The notes: generated by a model not told the origin, from the letters alone. DNA of 64,000 nucleotides from Alcanivorax sp. (GCF_002733835.1 NZ_NVWY01000030.1:1-64000), one strand, 5' to 3'. Counted from the stretch's first letter, positions 1-7,828 are shown. Made by a program: numbers and translations.

Positions 1-130
1 CTGAACCTCCCTGATCACAATGTTTTCCTCGCAGAATCATTGTAACCAGTTCGGTTCAGGCTTTTTCATTTGTCCCTCAACTGTGGGACAGCAGTGGGCC
101 ACATGGCCCCTTCTTGAACATTACCCGAAA

Positions 131-742
131 TCAGAGAATAACCAGATGATTGGGCAATTCGTTTTTCTGCTCAGTGGCGGGCACATGAGCAGCCAGTTTA
201 TCGCCACAAGCGGCCACGCACTCCTGGAACCCCTTCGCCACGTCACCGCGTTTCAGGTGCGCGATAAAGGCATCCACCATGCTTTGCCACTCGCTGTCCG
301 GCACATGCTGGGCAATCCCCTGATCCGCAAGGATCTCCACATAATGCTCAGCCTCGCTGACAAAGATCAGCACGCCGGTGGCTCCCTTGGTGCGATGCAG
401 CCCCTGCTGCAGAAACGCCTGGCGCGCCAGACTGGCGGCGCGGGCTTGCTGCAAACGCCGGGGCACCAGCCGGAACTGGATTGGTTTCACCCGGAACAGC
501 ACCGCCAGCACCAGCAACACGCCCCACTGCAGCAGCAAGGCTTCAAACGGAGTCAGCCACACGGGCAGGAACAACAGTACCGCCGGCACCAGCAACGATA
601 ACAGCGCCGCCCACATGACCGTTACGTAACGGTAATCGTCGGCCTGCCGGGCCAGCACGGTTACCATTTCCGCATCGGTGCGGGCCTCCTGTTCGCTGAT
701 GGCGCGGGCCAGTGCATCCTGTGCAGTGTTATCCAACAACAT
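131..742 (-). CDS. TPM-domain membrane protein (second of pair)
   Basis: Protein of 203 residues of the TPM (TLP18.3/Psb32/MOLO-1) family; its role in bacteria is poorly defined. Two membrane segments lie at about residues 41-62 and 66-84, and the TPM-like domain follows at about 95-190, ending in a charged tail. I chose the ATG at 742 because GGGAGG stands six bases before it and because it overlaps the stop of the preceding gene as TAATG, which suggests translational coupling. It is the last gene of a lemA-TPM-TPM cluster. The family call is good; the biochemical role is unknown. Confidence 0.8.
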   Translation of the reverse strand: MLLDNTAQDALARAISEQEARTDAEMVTVLARQADDYRYVTVMWAALLSLLVPAVLLFLPVWLTPFEALLLQWGVLLVLAVLFRVKPIQFRLVPRRLQQARAASLARQAFLQQGLHRTKGATGVLIFVSEAEHYVEILADQGIAQHVPDSEWQSMVDAFIAHLKRGDVAKGFQECVAACGDKLAAHVPATEQKNELPNHLVIL

Positions 743-1461
743 TACCAACCTCCCGAGGCGCCACCGCCTCCAAAACCACCACCGCCGCCGCCGAAGCCGC
801 CGCCACCAAAACCGCCACCGCCGAAACCTCCGGCGCCCATTCCCATGGGCAGGAACATCAGGCCACCACGACGACCGCCACGGCCACCGCCGCCCCCAAA
901 GGAGAGCAGGAAGGTGAGCACGATCATGACGCAGAGAATCAGCAATGCCTTGCCGCTGGACACTTTCTGCCGGGGTTGCTGTTCACCCTGGTACTCGCCC
1001 TTGATCGCTGCCTGGATGCTGGTTACCCCCGCCTGAATGCCGCCATAGAACTGGCCTTGACGGAAAGCCGGCAGGATTTCCTGCTGGACGATAACACTGG
1101 AAAGCGCATCCGTGAGGACACCTTCCAGACCGTAGCCCACTTCAATGCGCACCTTGCGATCATTGGGCGCGACGATCAGTAGCACGCCATTGTCGTTCTC
1201 TTTGCTGCCGATGCCCCATTCACGGCCCAGTTGATAGCCATAATCGGCAATGTCGTAGCCCTGCAGATCGGGCAGGGTAACCACCACCAGCTGATTGGAC
1301 GTGTTCTGTTCTGCGGCGGCCAGGGCCTGGGTGAGGCTCCGGGTCTGGGCGGGGGTCAGCAACCCCGCTTCATCGACCACCCGGCCGGACAGCGCCGGAA
1401 ACTCCGGCGCCGCCCACAGCGAGGTGCTGAGCAGCAGAACAATCAGTGCGAAATAGCGCAT
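742..1461 (-). CDS. TPM-domain protein with glycine-rich C-terminus (YgcG-like)
   Basis: Exported membrane-anchored protein of 239 residues. A signal peptide covers about residues 1-17, the TPM domain about 25-155 (including the GYGLEG stretch near 109-114), one membrane helix about 172-188, and then a tail made mostly of glycine with a few Phe, Met and Arg. This layout is typical of YgcG-like proteins, often encoded next to LemA and sometimes proposed to act in membrane-protein assembly. It starts 11 bases after the lemA stop and its own stop overlaps the next gene, so the three genes form one transcription unit. Confidence 0.88.
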   Translation of the reverse strand: MRYFALIVLLLSTSLWAAPEFPALSGRVVDEAGLLTPAQTRSLTQALAAAEQNTSNQLVVVTLPDLQGYDIADYGYQLGREWGIGSKENDNGVLLIVAPNDRKVRIEVGYGLEGVLTDALSSVIVQQEILPAFRQGQFYGGIQAGVTSIQAAIKGEYQGEQQPRQKVSSGKALLILCVMIVLTFLLSFGGGGGRGGRRGGLMFLPMGMGAGGFGGGGFGGGGFGGGGGGFGGGGASGGW

Positions 1462-1472
1462 TAAACCCTGCC

Positions 1473-2102
1473 CTAGTTAAAGTTCACGGAGGGAGCCTGG
1501 TCCGCGTCTTCGGCGGTGGCTTCATAGGTGTCACGCGGTTCCATGTCGCTGTACAGGAAGCTGTGCCACAGGCGACCGGGGAAGGTGCGGATTTCCGTGT
1601 TGTATTGCTGCACCGCAGCGATGTAATCCCGGCGCGCCACACTGATGCGGTTTTCCGTGCCTTCCAGCTGCGATTGCAGGGCCAGGAAGTTCTGGTTGGC
1701 CTTCAAATCCGGGTAGCGTTCTGCCACCACCATCAAACGCTGCAGGGCGGAGCCAAGCTGACGCTGGGCCTGCTCGAACTGCTTCAGTTTTTCTGGATTA
1801 TTGAGCATGTTGCCATCCACCTGGATGGAACCCACCTTGGCCCGGGCCTGGGTCACGTCCACCAATACTTCCTGCTCGTGGCTGGCATAGCCCTTGACCG
1901 TGTTGACCAGGTTGGGAATCAGGTCGGCACGGCGCTGGTACTGGTTTTCCACCTGGGACCAGGCCGCTTTGACCTGCTCGTCATAGGTAGGAATGTTGTT
2001 GATGCCACAGCCGCTCAACCAGCCTGCCAGCAATACCAGCATGGCGCTGCGCCACACCGTGGCCATGCGCGGCATCGTCCGCGCGGTCAGTGTCTTTGTC
2101 AT
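1473..2102 (-). CDS. lemA: LemA family lipoprotein
   Basis: LemA family protein of 209 residues, predicted to sit in the cell envelope with coiled-coil helices. The N-terminus is hydrophobic and contains LSGC, a lipobox-like motif at about residues 29-32, so it is probably a lipoprotein. The family hallmark RRADLIPNLVNTVKGY is present, as is the later stretch with ERYPDLKANQNF. AAGGAG lies nine bases before the chosen ATG. It heads a lemA-TPM-TPM cluster. A second LemA protein is encoded at 31987-32574 beside an M48 protease, so this genome has at least two LemA contexts. Function is not firmly known for either. Confidence 0.9.
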   Translation of the reverse strand: MTKTLTARTMPRMATVWRSAMLVLLAGWLSGCGINNIPTYDEQVKAAWSQVENQYQRRADLIPNLVNTVKGYASHEQEVLVDVTQARAKVGSIQVDGNMLNNPEKLKQFEQAQRQLGSALQRLMVVAERYPDLKANQNFLALQSQLEGTENRISVARRDYIAAVQQYNTEIRTFPGRLWHSFLYSDMEPRDTYEATAEDADQAPSVNFN

Positions 2103-2142
2103 CGATCCGGTCTCCTTGATGGTGTTTGTGTTGTCAGAATCG

Positions 2143-2451
2143 TCACGGCTCTCTGAGCGTCTCGATCCAGACCGACAGCGGCCGCTGCCGTTTTTCTGCT
2201 TGCAGGGCCGCCAGCAACCGTTGTTTGTCGCGGCGGCTTAACCGTTTTATCCGTGCCTCCAGCTGACTGGCGGAGGCCCTGTCGCCCCCCGGCAGTAGCA
2301 ACACCGGTCGCACCGGACGGCGGGCCCGGGTATAGCGCGCCCCTTTCGGGCTGGTGTTGTGCTCGTGAAACCGGCGTGCCGGTTCGGTGCTGATCCCGGT
2401 ATACAATGACCGGTCCGCACACTCCACCATATACACCCACCACTGTTGCAT
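2143..2451 (-). CDS. GIY-YIG nuclease-fold small protein
   Basis: Small protein of 102 residues with a single GIY-YIG domain of the UPF0213/YhbQ type. Near the N-terminus the split motif reads VYMVECADRSLYTGI, followed by the helix RRFHEHN and the basic segment RYTRARRPV; all are family signatures. Such proteins may be nucleases or DNA-repair accessory factors, but the role is not settled. The frame is open upstream to 2547, but the ATG at 2451 starts directly at the domain edge, so I take that start. It stands alone, 40 bases from the lemA start on the same strand. Confidence 0.85.
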   Translation of the reverse strand: MQQWWVYMVECADRSLYTGISTEPARRFHEHNTSPKGARYTRARRPVRPVLLLPGGDRASASQLEARIKRLSRRDKQRLLAALQAEKRQRPLSVWIETLREP

Positions 2452-2549
2452 GGTTTTACACCCACCCCTGCGATGGCTGGTATGATGCCAGAGACACTGC
2501 GCGCACTTAAGCGCCATTACAACAAACCTCAAGCGACAAGGATGCAATT

Positions 2550-2945
2550 ATGGTGACCTATCTTTATTGGTTCCTGGTGGCAGCATTGGTCATTGGTACG
2601 CTGTTCGGTCTGGGCGTACGGCTGGGAAAATGGAAGCCCGCGCTGATTATTGCTGTGATCATCTGGCTGGCCGCCACCATCGCCTACTACTTCTGGCTTC
2701 AGCAGGTCTTCGTAAAACGCTTTGGCGGCACCATGCATATCACCGTGCCTGAAGAGCAGTACCACATCAGCGCCACCTGGAAAGATGACAACCTGTGGAT
2801 CGAAAACTACAACCCGGAAACCAACGAGTGCATTTTCCGGGAATATTCCCGTGGCAACATGCTGGAAGGGAAAGTGGTCATCAAGAACTGTAGCCCGCTG
2901 CAAAGCACCGGCATGGTTCTGCCTAAAGATTCCGCTGTGCAGTAA
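2550..2945 (+). CDS. Small inner-membrane protein of unknown function
   Basis: Protein of 131 residues that I do not recognise. Two hydrophobic helices lie at about residues 4-23 and 30-50, followed by a soluble domain of about 80 residues with alternating polar and hydrophobic residues that looks like a small beta-rich domain. AAGGA precedes the ATG. It is divergent from the GIY-YIG gene and followed by a 9-bp hairpin at 2958-2989. Coding is supported by good codon use and the RBS; no function can be assigned. Confidence 0.7.
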   Translation: MVTYLYWFLVAALVIGTLFGLGVRLGKWKPALIIAVIIWLAATIAYYFWLQQVFVKRFGGTMHITVPEEQYHISATWKDDNLWIENYNPETNECIFREYSRGNMLEGKVVIKNCSPLQSTGMVLPKDSAVQ

Positions 2946-2957
2946 ACATAACCCCCC

Positions 2958-2989
2958 GCGCCAACCGTGACTCTGTGCAGGGTTGGCGC
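2958..2989. terminator. Hairpin after the small membrane protein gene
   Basis: GCGCCAACC at 2958-2966 pairs perfectly with GGTTGGCGC at 2981-2989 across a 14-base loop, 12 bases after the stop at 2945. No U-run follows, so it is either a weak terminator or an RNA-stabilising hairpin. Confidence 0.45.
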
Positions 2990-3025
2990 TATCCTGCAGC
3001 GCTTTACATCGCACAGGACTCCCCC

Positions 3026-3388
3026 ATGAGCACCTCCCTAAGCACCTTGCTGGACACCCTGAACAGCGCCCCCGAAAGCGTCACTTTCGACGCGGTACAA
3101 GCCGTCATTGCCGAGCACTACCACTACACCCCGGCCACCTTCATCAATGGTGAGGGCGATGACAGTGTGCGTAACGAAGCCGGCACCAATGAAGGCTCGT
3201 GCAAGATTTTTGCCTTCGCCAAACTCCAGACGCTTTCCGATGCGCAGACCCTGGCCTGCTTCGGCCATTTTTACCGCGAGCATGTACTGGGCAACCCGGA
3301 CGGCAGCGACCACGCCAACATTCGCACCTTCATGCGCCACGGCCTGAGCCAGGTGGTGTTCGACACTCCCGCACTGGCGGCCAAATAG
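3026..3388 (+). CDS. HopJ type III effector family protein
   Basis: Protein of 120 residues of the HopJ family, a compact acidic helical domain found widely in free-living proteobacteria. The stretch with ETAF-like VTFDAVQAVIAEHYHYTP near residues 17-35, FINGEGDDSVRNEAGTNEGS and the C-terminal NIRTFMRHG are characteristic. Despite the name, a secreted virulence role is unlikely here: there is no type III system in the window and most family members are housekeeping proteins of unknown function. The frame opens upstream to 2975 but the ATG at 3026 matches the usual family start. Confidence 0.85.
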   Translation: MSTSLSTLLDTLNSAPESVTFDAVQAVIAEHYHYTPATFINGEGDDSVRNEAGTNEGSCKIFAFAKLQTLSDAQTLACFGHFYREHVLGNPDGSDHANIRTFMRHGLSQVVFDTPALAAK

Positions 3389-3555
3389 CGGGCTTGTGGA
3401 TAGCGGTGGATAGCGCTGGCGGGCGCCTGATGCGGTGAACAGGAAACCCCATCAAGGCCGGGAGCGACCCTTCGCGTTGCCTTGACCGGTCTTCGCGATA
3501 CTCTCAATATCGAACGTTCCGGCAATCCCGCTGACGTAAACAAAGGACACCCTGC

Positions 3556-4137
3556 ATGCCCTGCCCCCTGCGCCATGCCCTTACCACGCTTGCCCTGCTG
3601 GCTCCCTTGCTTACACCCCCGCTGGCAGGCGCCGACTCAGCCTGCGCCCCGGCGCTGGATGCCTCCGTGCGCAAGCTGCACGCCAGCAGCGAGCTGGATT
3701 TGTGCGCCCTTACAGCGGGCAAACTGACACTGGTCGTCAATACGGCCAGCCAGTGCGGCTACACCCCACAGTTCAAGGGCCTGGAAGCGCTATACCAGAC
3801 TTACCGTGAACAAGGCCTGGTCATCATCGGCTTCCCCTCCGACGACTTCCGCCAGGAACTGGACGATGAGGCCGATACCGCCAGCGTCTGCTATGTGAAC
3901 TACGGCGTCAGCTTCCCCATGGCTGCCACCAGTCAGGTCAAGGGCGATGCCGCCAACCCGGTGTTCCAGGCGTTGAACCAGGCGGCCGGCGAGCCCGGGT
4001 GGAACTTCAACAAATACCTGGTACCCGCCAGCGGCGACGGCATCATCCATTTCCCCGCGGCGGAAAAGCCTCTGGGCGGCAAGCTGGAAGCGGCCATCCG
4101 GCAAGCGCTGCCCGGCTCTCAAGGCCAGACGGACTAG
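3556..4137 (+). CDS. Exported glutathione peroxidase family protein
   Basis: Thiol peroxidase of the GPX family, 193 residues, reducing hydroperoxides with a Cys nucleophile and probably thioredoxin-like donors. An export signal covers about residues 1-25. The peroxidatic Cys is C67 in NTASQCGYTPQF, and the conserved tryptophan motif WNFNKYLV is present near residues 151-158. The exported form suggests a periplasmic defence role. It stands alone, with no linked regulator. Family assignment is firm; the electron donor is not known from sequence. Confidence 0.9.
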   Translation: MPCPLRHALTTLALLAPLLTPPLAGADSACAPALDASVRKLHASSELDLCALTAGKLTLVVNTASQCGYTPQFKGLEALYQTYREQGLVIIGFPSDDFRQELDDEADTASVCYVNYGVSFPMAATSQVKGDAANPVFQALNQAAGEPGWNFNKYLVPASGDGIIHFPAAEKPLGGKLEAAIRQALPGSQGQTD

Positions 4138-4198
4138 CCACCGTGGTGGCAGCGTTCATATGAGCCTGCTATTGTGATCGATCAACCCATCAGCCCCG

Positions 4199-4525
4199 AT
4201 GAGTCCCGTGAAAGTTCGTAACAGCAAGGAACAACAACGGTATCGCCTGGAACGCGACATGGAACGCTTTCTCTCCGAAGGCGGGTCCATTAGTGAAGTG
4301 CCAAACGGGGTGAGTGGCGCCGATGCAGTCTCCGGCAAAGGCCACCAGACGGTGCTGTTCAATGGCCCACGTCAGGCGCAACGCACTGACCTGAGCCAGG
4401 TAGCAGCCACTATTGATGCACGCAAGCACAAGCCCCGCCGGCAACGCTTGAATGCCCGACCGCAGCGCAAACTGGTTTATGACGACTTCGGCGAACCACT
4501 ACGCTGGGTCTGGCAGAATAAATAA
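4199..4525 (+). CDS. Small basic protein, possibly SutA-like
   Basis: Protein of 108 residues, rich in Arg, Lys and Gln, without membrane segments. Residues 20-36 (DMERFLSEGGSISEVP) resemble the conserved segment of SutA, the small RNA polymerase-binding regulator of slow growth in Pseudomonas, but the acidic N-terminal arm of SutA is absent. The C-terminal half is basic and ends in YDDFGEPLRWVW. A nucleic-acid or polymerase contact is possible but unproven. The neighbours give no clue. Confidence 0.6.
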   Translation: MSPVKVRNSKEQQRYRLERDMERFLSEGGSISEVPNGVSGADAVSGKGHQTVLFNGPRQAQRTDLSQVAATIDARKHKPRRQRLNARPQRKLVYDDFGEPLRWVWQNK

Positions 4526-4567
4526 CCCGCCTTATGGCACCCTTATGGCACATCCAAGGACAGGTCT

Positions 4568-5344
4568 ATGAAACGGTTTTTCCTGCTGGTATCCCTGATT
4601 GTCGCTGGCCAGACCAGCTCCGCCGATATTATTGAAACCGAAGTCACCCTGCCGGACGGCCTGGGCAAAGGCATCATGTACCTCAACGATGACCAGAAAG
4701 ACCCTGGCCCCGGGGTGATCGTGGTGCACGAGTGGTGGGGCCTGAACGACTATGCCCGTAACCGCGCCCGCATGCTGGCTGAAGCGGGTTACACCGCACT
4801 GGCCGTGGACATGTACGGCACCGGCGAAGTCGCCACCCACCCCAAAGACGCCAAAAGCTTCATGGAAACCGCCCTGGCCGACCCGCAAGCCATGAACGCC
4901 CGCTTCCAGGCCGCCCGCACCATGATGCTCAAACAGCAGCAGGTAGCGCCGGGCCGCCTGTTTGCCATTGGCTACTGTTTTGGCGGGGCGGTGGTGCTGG
5001 AACAGGCCCGTCGGGGGACCGACCTGGCCGGGGTAGCCAGCTTCCACGGTAGCCTGGGCACAGAGAACCCGGCCAAGGCCGGCGACATCAAGGCCCGCGT
5101 GCTGGTCGCCACCGGCCAGGCGGACCCCATGGTACCCGCAGAACAGGTCAGCGGTTTTGTCAGCGAGATGACCACCGCTGGCGCAGATTTCCAGCTACTC
5201 AGCTTTCCCGGTGTGAAACACAGCTTCACCAACCCGGGGGCAGATGCCGCCGGCAAACGCTTTGAAATGCCGCTGGCCTACAGCGCCCATGCGGACCAGA
5301 TAAGCTGGCAAGCACTGGTCGACTTCCTGGAACACGAGGAATAA
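4568..5344 (+). CDS. Exported dienelactone hydrolase family protein
   Basis: Alpha/beta hydrolase of 258 residues in the dienelactone hydrolase family. A signal peptide covers about residues 1-19. The nucleophile is C137 in GYCFGG, the acid D186 in GQADPMVP and the base H218 in KHSF, which completes the Cys-Asp-His triad of the family. The HEWWGLN stretch (54-60) forms the usual oxyanion region. Most such proteins are encoded singly and their substrates are unknown; a role in chlorocatechol degradation is not supported because no pathway genes are nearby. AAGGA lies just before the ATG. Confidence 0.88.
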   Translation: MKRFFLLVSLIVAGQTSSADIIETEVTLPDGLGKGIMYLNDDQKDPGPGVIVVHEWWGLNDYARNRARMLAEAGYTALAVDMYGTGEVATHPKDAKSFMETALADPQAMNARFQAARTMMLKQQQVAPGRLFAIGYCFGGAVVLEQARRGTDLAGVASFHGSLGTENPAKAGDIKARVLVATGQADPMVPAEQVSGFVSEMTTAGADFQLLSFPGVKHSFTNPGADAAGKRFEMPLAYSAHADQISWQALVDFLEHEE

Positions 5345-5382
5345 TCACCCGCACCAGAATTGCGCATCACCGCGCACCACGC

Positions 5383-5416
5383 ACCATGCCGGCACCCATT
5401 CAGGTACCGGCATGGT
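5383..5416. other. Strong hairpin after the hydrolase gene
   Basis: A 14-bp stem with one mismatch (5383-5396 with 5403-5416) and a six-base loop, 38 bases after the hydrolase stop. No U-run follows. It probably ends or protects the hydrolase mRNA and separates it from the guanidine operon promoter about 100 bases further on. Confidence 0.5.
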
Positions 5417-5518
5417 CATCCTCCTCACACACACTACCCCCCTTTTCTTTCTCCCGCTTTCGCCTCAGCCCACGGCTCGCGCGGACGCACGCCTTTTCCC
5501 CTCCTCGCCAGGCCCATC

Positions 5519-5536
5519 TTGGCACTCCCTTTGCTT
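5519..5536 (+). promoter_or_regulatory. Sigma-54 promoter of the guanidine operon
   Basis: TTGGCACTCCCTTTGCTT matches the -24/-12 consensus: GG at 5521-5522, ten bases, then GC at 5533-5534, with TTGGCAC and TTTGCT elements almost as in the ideal site. Transcription would start near 5546, placing the nested palindrome and the riboswitch in the leader. This implies activation by an enhancer-binding protein, most simply NtrC under nitrogen limitation. A partial NtrC-like site may lie at 5351-5365 but is weak. Confidence 0.7.
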
Positions 5537-5555
5537 TGTTACGCAAGAGGAATCG

Positions 5556-5622
5556 AATGGCCTTGTTGCCATTAGGGAGCCTCTAAATGACACCTTGCAT
5601 GCAAGGTCTTTCAGAGGCTCCC
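5556..5622. repeat. Nested inverted repeats in the guanidine leader
   Basis: Three structures are packed here. AATGGC and GCCATT (5556-5561 and 5568-5573) form a 6-bp stem. GGGAGCCTCT at 5575-5584 pairs perfectly with AGAGGCTCCC at 5613-5622. Inside that lies the perfect 16-base palindrome ACCTTGCATGCAAGGT at 5592-5607. The block sits between the sigma-54 promoter and the riboswitch and has no U-run. It may be a regulator site in DNA or an RNA fold ahead of the aptamer. Confidence 0.6.
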
Positions 5623-5644
5623 GACTCAACACAATGTGCACCAA

Positions 5645-5785
5645 TAGACCGCTAGGGTTCCGGTCGACTGCGTCAGCAGCCGATGCCTGGTCCGAGAGCA
5701 GTCGACCTTCTTGGCGCCGATAGACCCGCAACAACGTCTATCGGCAGGGGGGTTACACGGCGGGACAAAAGCCCGGGAGGACACG
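5645..5785 (+). promoter_or_regulatory. Guanidine-I (ykkC) riboswitch
   Basis: The leader carries the ykkC class hallmarks in order: CTAGGGTTCCG (5652-5662), CTGGTCCGAGAGC (5687-5699), and ACGGCGGGACAAAAGCCCGGGAG (5757-5779, given by its ends). GGTCGACTG (5662-5670) pairs with CAGTCGACC (5699-5707), and the variable hairpin GCCGATAGAC (5716-5725) pairs with GTCTATCGGC (5736-5745). Downstream, GGAC-AC-GATG (5779-5788) can pair with CATCGTCC (5812-5819), and GAGGA (5777-5781) with TCCTC (5807-5811), just before the SD AAGGAG at 5825-5830. There is no clear terminator, so control may act on translation or on the alternative hairpin. Guanidine binding turns such operons on. Confidence 0.93.
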
Positions 5786-5837
5786 ATGACAACCTTGTCA
5801 TTGGATTCCTCATCGTCCGTAGCCAAGGAGCTCCACC

Positions 5838-6902
5838 ATGACCCGTTCCGTACGAAAGACCGCTGCCGTTGCAGCGCTTGCCCTGTTCACCTCACTCACG
5901 CCGGTCACCGCGCTGGCTAAAGATTCCTTCAGCATATGCTGGTCCATCTATGTGGGCTGGATGCCGTGGGATTACGGCGCCCAGCAGAAAATCGTGGATA
6001 AATGGGCCGACAAGTACGACATCGACATCGACGTGGTGCAGATCAACGACTACGTGGAATCCATCAACCAGTACACCGCCGGCGCCTACGACGGTTGTGC
6101 CATGACCAACATGGACGCCCTGACCATTCCCGCCGCCGGCGGCGTGGATTCCACAGCCCTTATCGTCGGCGATTTTTCCAACGGCAATGACGGCGTTGTG
6201 CTGAAAGGCGCTGACACGCTGGCTGACATCAAGGGCCAGGACGTGAACCTGGTGGAATTGTCTGTTTCTCACTACATGCTGGCCCGGGCACTGGAAACCG
6301 TGGGGCTGAGCGAAAGAGACCTGACCGTGGTGAACACCTCCGACGCCGACCTGGTGTCTGCCTACACCAGTGATGACGTCACTGCCGTGGCCACCTGGAA
6401 TCCGTTGCTCAGCGAAATCACCCGCATGCCGAACAGCCACAAGGTGTTCGACTCCTCGGAAATTCCTGGCGAGATCATCGACCTGATGGTCGTTAACACG
6501 GAGACCCTCAACGCCAACCCGGATTTCGGCAAAGCCCTCACCGGTGCCTGGTACGAAATCATGGCCACCATGTCTGCCGACAATGATGCCGGCAAAGCGG
6601 CCCGCACCTTCATGGGCAAAGCCTCCGGCACCGACCTGGCCGGCTACGAAGCGCAATTGGCGTCCACCCGCATGTTCTACCAGCCCAGCGAAGCCGTTGC
6701 TTTCGTTAACAGTGCTGAGCTGAAAGACACCATGCAGAAAGTGGCGGAGTTTTCTTTCCAGCACGGCTTGCTCGGTGAGGGCGCACCGGATGCCGGCTTT
6801 GTCGGTATCGAAACCCCGGCCGGCATCTATGGCAGCGACAGCAATGTGCAGCTGCGCTTCATCCCGGATTACATGGCCATGGCGGCTGAAGGGAAATTGT
6901 AG
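5838..6902 (+). CDS. Guanidine ABC transporter, substrate-binding protein
   Basis: Periplasmic binding protein of 354 residues, of the type usually labelled putative urea ABC transporter substrate-binding protein, related to the NMT1/TauA fold. A signal peptide ends near residue 27 (ALA). The mature protein opens with FSICWSIYVGWMPWDYG, an aromatic-rich segment suited to a flat cation. Family members encoded with guanidine carboxylase behind ykkC riboswitches are now thought to bind guanidine; that substrate is inferred from context here. AAGGAG is eight bases before the ATG. A strong hairpin separates it from the permease gene, which may raise its expression relative to the membrane parts. 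Confidence 0.88.
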   Translation: MTRSVRKTAAVAALALFTSLTPVTALAKDSFSICWSIYVGWMPWDYGAQQKIVDKWADKYDIDIDVVQINDYVESINQYTAGAYDGCAMTNMDALTIPAAGGVDSTALIVGDFSNGNDGVVLKGADTLADIKGQDVNLVELSVSHYMLARALETVGLSERDLTVVNTSDADLVSAYTSDDVTAVATWNPLLSEITRMPNSHKVFDSSEIPGEIIDLMVVNTETLNANPDFGKALTGAWYEIMATMSADNDAGKAARTFMGKASGTDLAGYEAQLASTRMFYQPSEAVAFVNSAELKDTMQKVAEFSFQHGLLGEGAPDAGFVGIETPAGIYGSDSNVQLRFIPDYMAMAAEGKL

Positions 6903-6919
6903 CCCCCTGCCCGCAGCAC

Positions 6920-6963
6920 GCCTCACGCGGCACGCATCATAAATGCCGCGTGTTGCGTGAGGC
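6920..6963 (+). other. Intercistronic hairpin between binding-protein and permease genes
   Basis: Bases 6920-6935 pair with 6948-6963 over 16 positions; two are G-U wobbles in RNA, the rest Watson-Crick. The loop is 12 bases and no U-run follows. Such hairpins commonly protect upstream binding-protein mRNA from 3' decay. The sequence also belongs to the CACGC-rich repeats seen elsewhere in the window. Confidence 0.6.
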
Positions 6964-6994
6964 CTGAGCGCGACATCAATCACCGGGAACTGCC

Positions 6995-7828
6995 ATGAAG
7001 AAACTGATTAATCGCCAGCCGGGAAATGTGGGCCGCTGGGCACTGGGGCTGCTGCCCTTCGCCTTGCTACTGGTGCTCTACATGCTTGCCTCTGATGCAC
7101 GGCTGGCAGACAACCCCAACGACAAATTGCTGCCCCCGCTCAACAGCTTTGTGGACGCCATCCAGCGCATGGGGTTTGAACCCAGCAAACGCACTGGCGA
7201 CTACCTGCTCTGGGCCGACACCCTGGCCAGCTTGCAACGGCTTGGCATCGGCGTAGCCATTAGTGCCCTGGCAGCTTTGGTTGTCGGCATCGGCAACGGC
7301 ACCATTCCCTATATTCGTTCCACCCTGTCGCCACTGGTCACCGGGTTATCCCTGGTTCCTCCCATGGCGATTCTGCCCGTGCTGTTCATTATTTTCGGAT
7401 TGGGCGAACTGGCCAAAGTGATGCTGATCATCATCGGCATCACGCCGTTTTTAATCCGCGACCTGCAACAACGGGCACTGGAAATTCCCAGCGAACAAAT
7501 CATCAAGATGCAGACGCTGGGCGCCAACACCTGGCAAATCATTACTCGCCTGGTGTGGCCACAACTGATGCCACGGCTGATCAGCGCCGTGCGTCTGTCA
7601 CTGGGCCCAGCCTGGCTGTTTCTGATTGCCGCCGAAGCCATCGCCGCCACGGAAGGGCTGGGCTACCGGATCTTCCTGGTACGCCGCTACCTGGCCATGG
7701 ATGTGATTCTTCCCTACGTGGTGTGGATCACCCTGCTGGCGTTCGCTATCGATTTTCTGCTCAACCGCTATTCCCACTGGCGCTACCCCTGGTTCCACCA
7801 GCAGGGTTTTCAGGGAGGGCAGGGATAA
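6995..7828 (+). CDS. Guanidine ABC transporter, permease
   Basis: Integral membrane permease of 277 residues of the TauC/SsuC type. A first helix lies at about residues 13-30, and further helices follow between about 85 and 260. The cytoplasmic coupling loop reads QTLGANTWQIITRLVWPQLMP, the EAA-type segment that docks onto the ATPase. Only one permease gene is present, so the transporter probably uses a homodimer. Its TAA overlaps the ATG of the ATPase gene (TAATG), which couples their translation. Confidence 0.9.
   Translation: MKKLINRQPGNVGRWALGLLPFALLLVLYMLASDARLADNPNDKLLPPLNSFVDAIQRMGFEPSKRTGDYLLWADTLASLQRLGIGVAISALAALVVGIGNGTIPYIRSTLSPLVTGLSLVPPMAILPVLFIIFGLGELAKVMLIIIGITPFLIRDLQQRALEIPSEQIIKMQTLGANTWQIITRLVWPQLMPRLISAVRLSLGPAWLFLIAAEAIAATEGLGYRIFLVRRYLAMDVILPYVVWITLLAFAIDFLLNRYSHWRYPWFHQQGFQGGQG

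Noticed and set aside
3026-3388. HopJ-like gene as evidence of a virulence or secretion system
   Set aside because: The family is common in non-pathogenic bacteria and no secretion genes are present.
4535-4550. GG-N10-GC pattern (TGGCAC-CCTTA-TGGCA) before the dienelactone hydrolase gene
   Set aside because: It arises from a direct TTATGGCAC repeat; a start 12 bases later would fall inside the ribosome binding site, so a sigma-54 promoter is unlikely.
5351-5365. Possible NtrC site upstream of the guanidine promoter
   Set aside because: Only one half-site (GCACC) fits and the other is TGCGC; too weak to list as a feature, though an activator site must exist if the sigma-54 promoter is real.
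5892-6983. Long open frame on the minus strand opposite the binding-protein gene
   Set aside because: It mirrors a well-supported gene with signal peptide, RBS and riboswitch; the minus-strand product is His/Val/Gly-rich and family-less, typical of an antisense shadow in GC-rich DNA.
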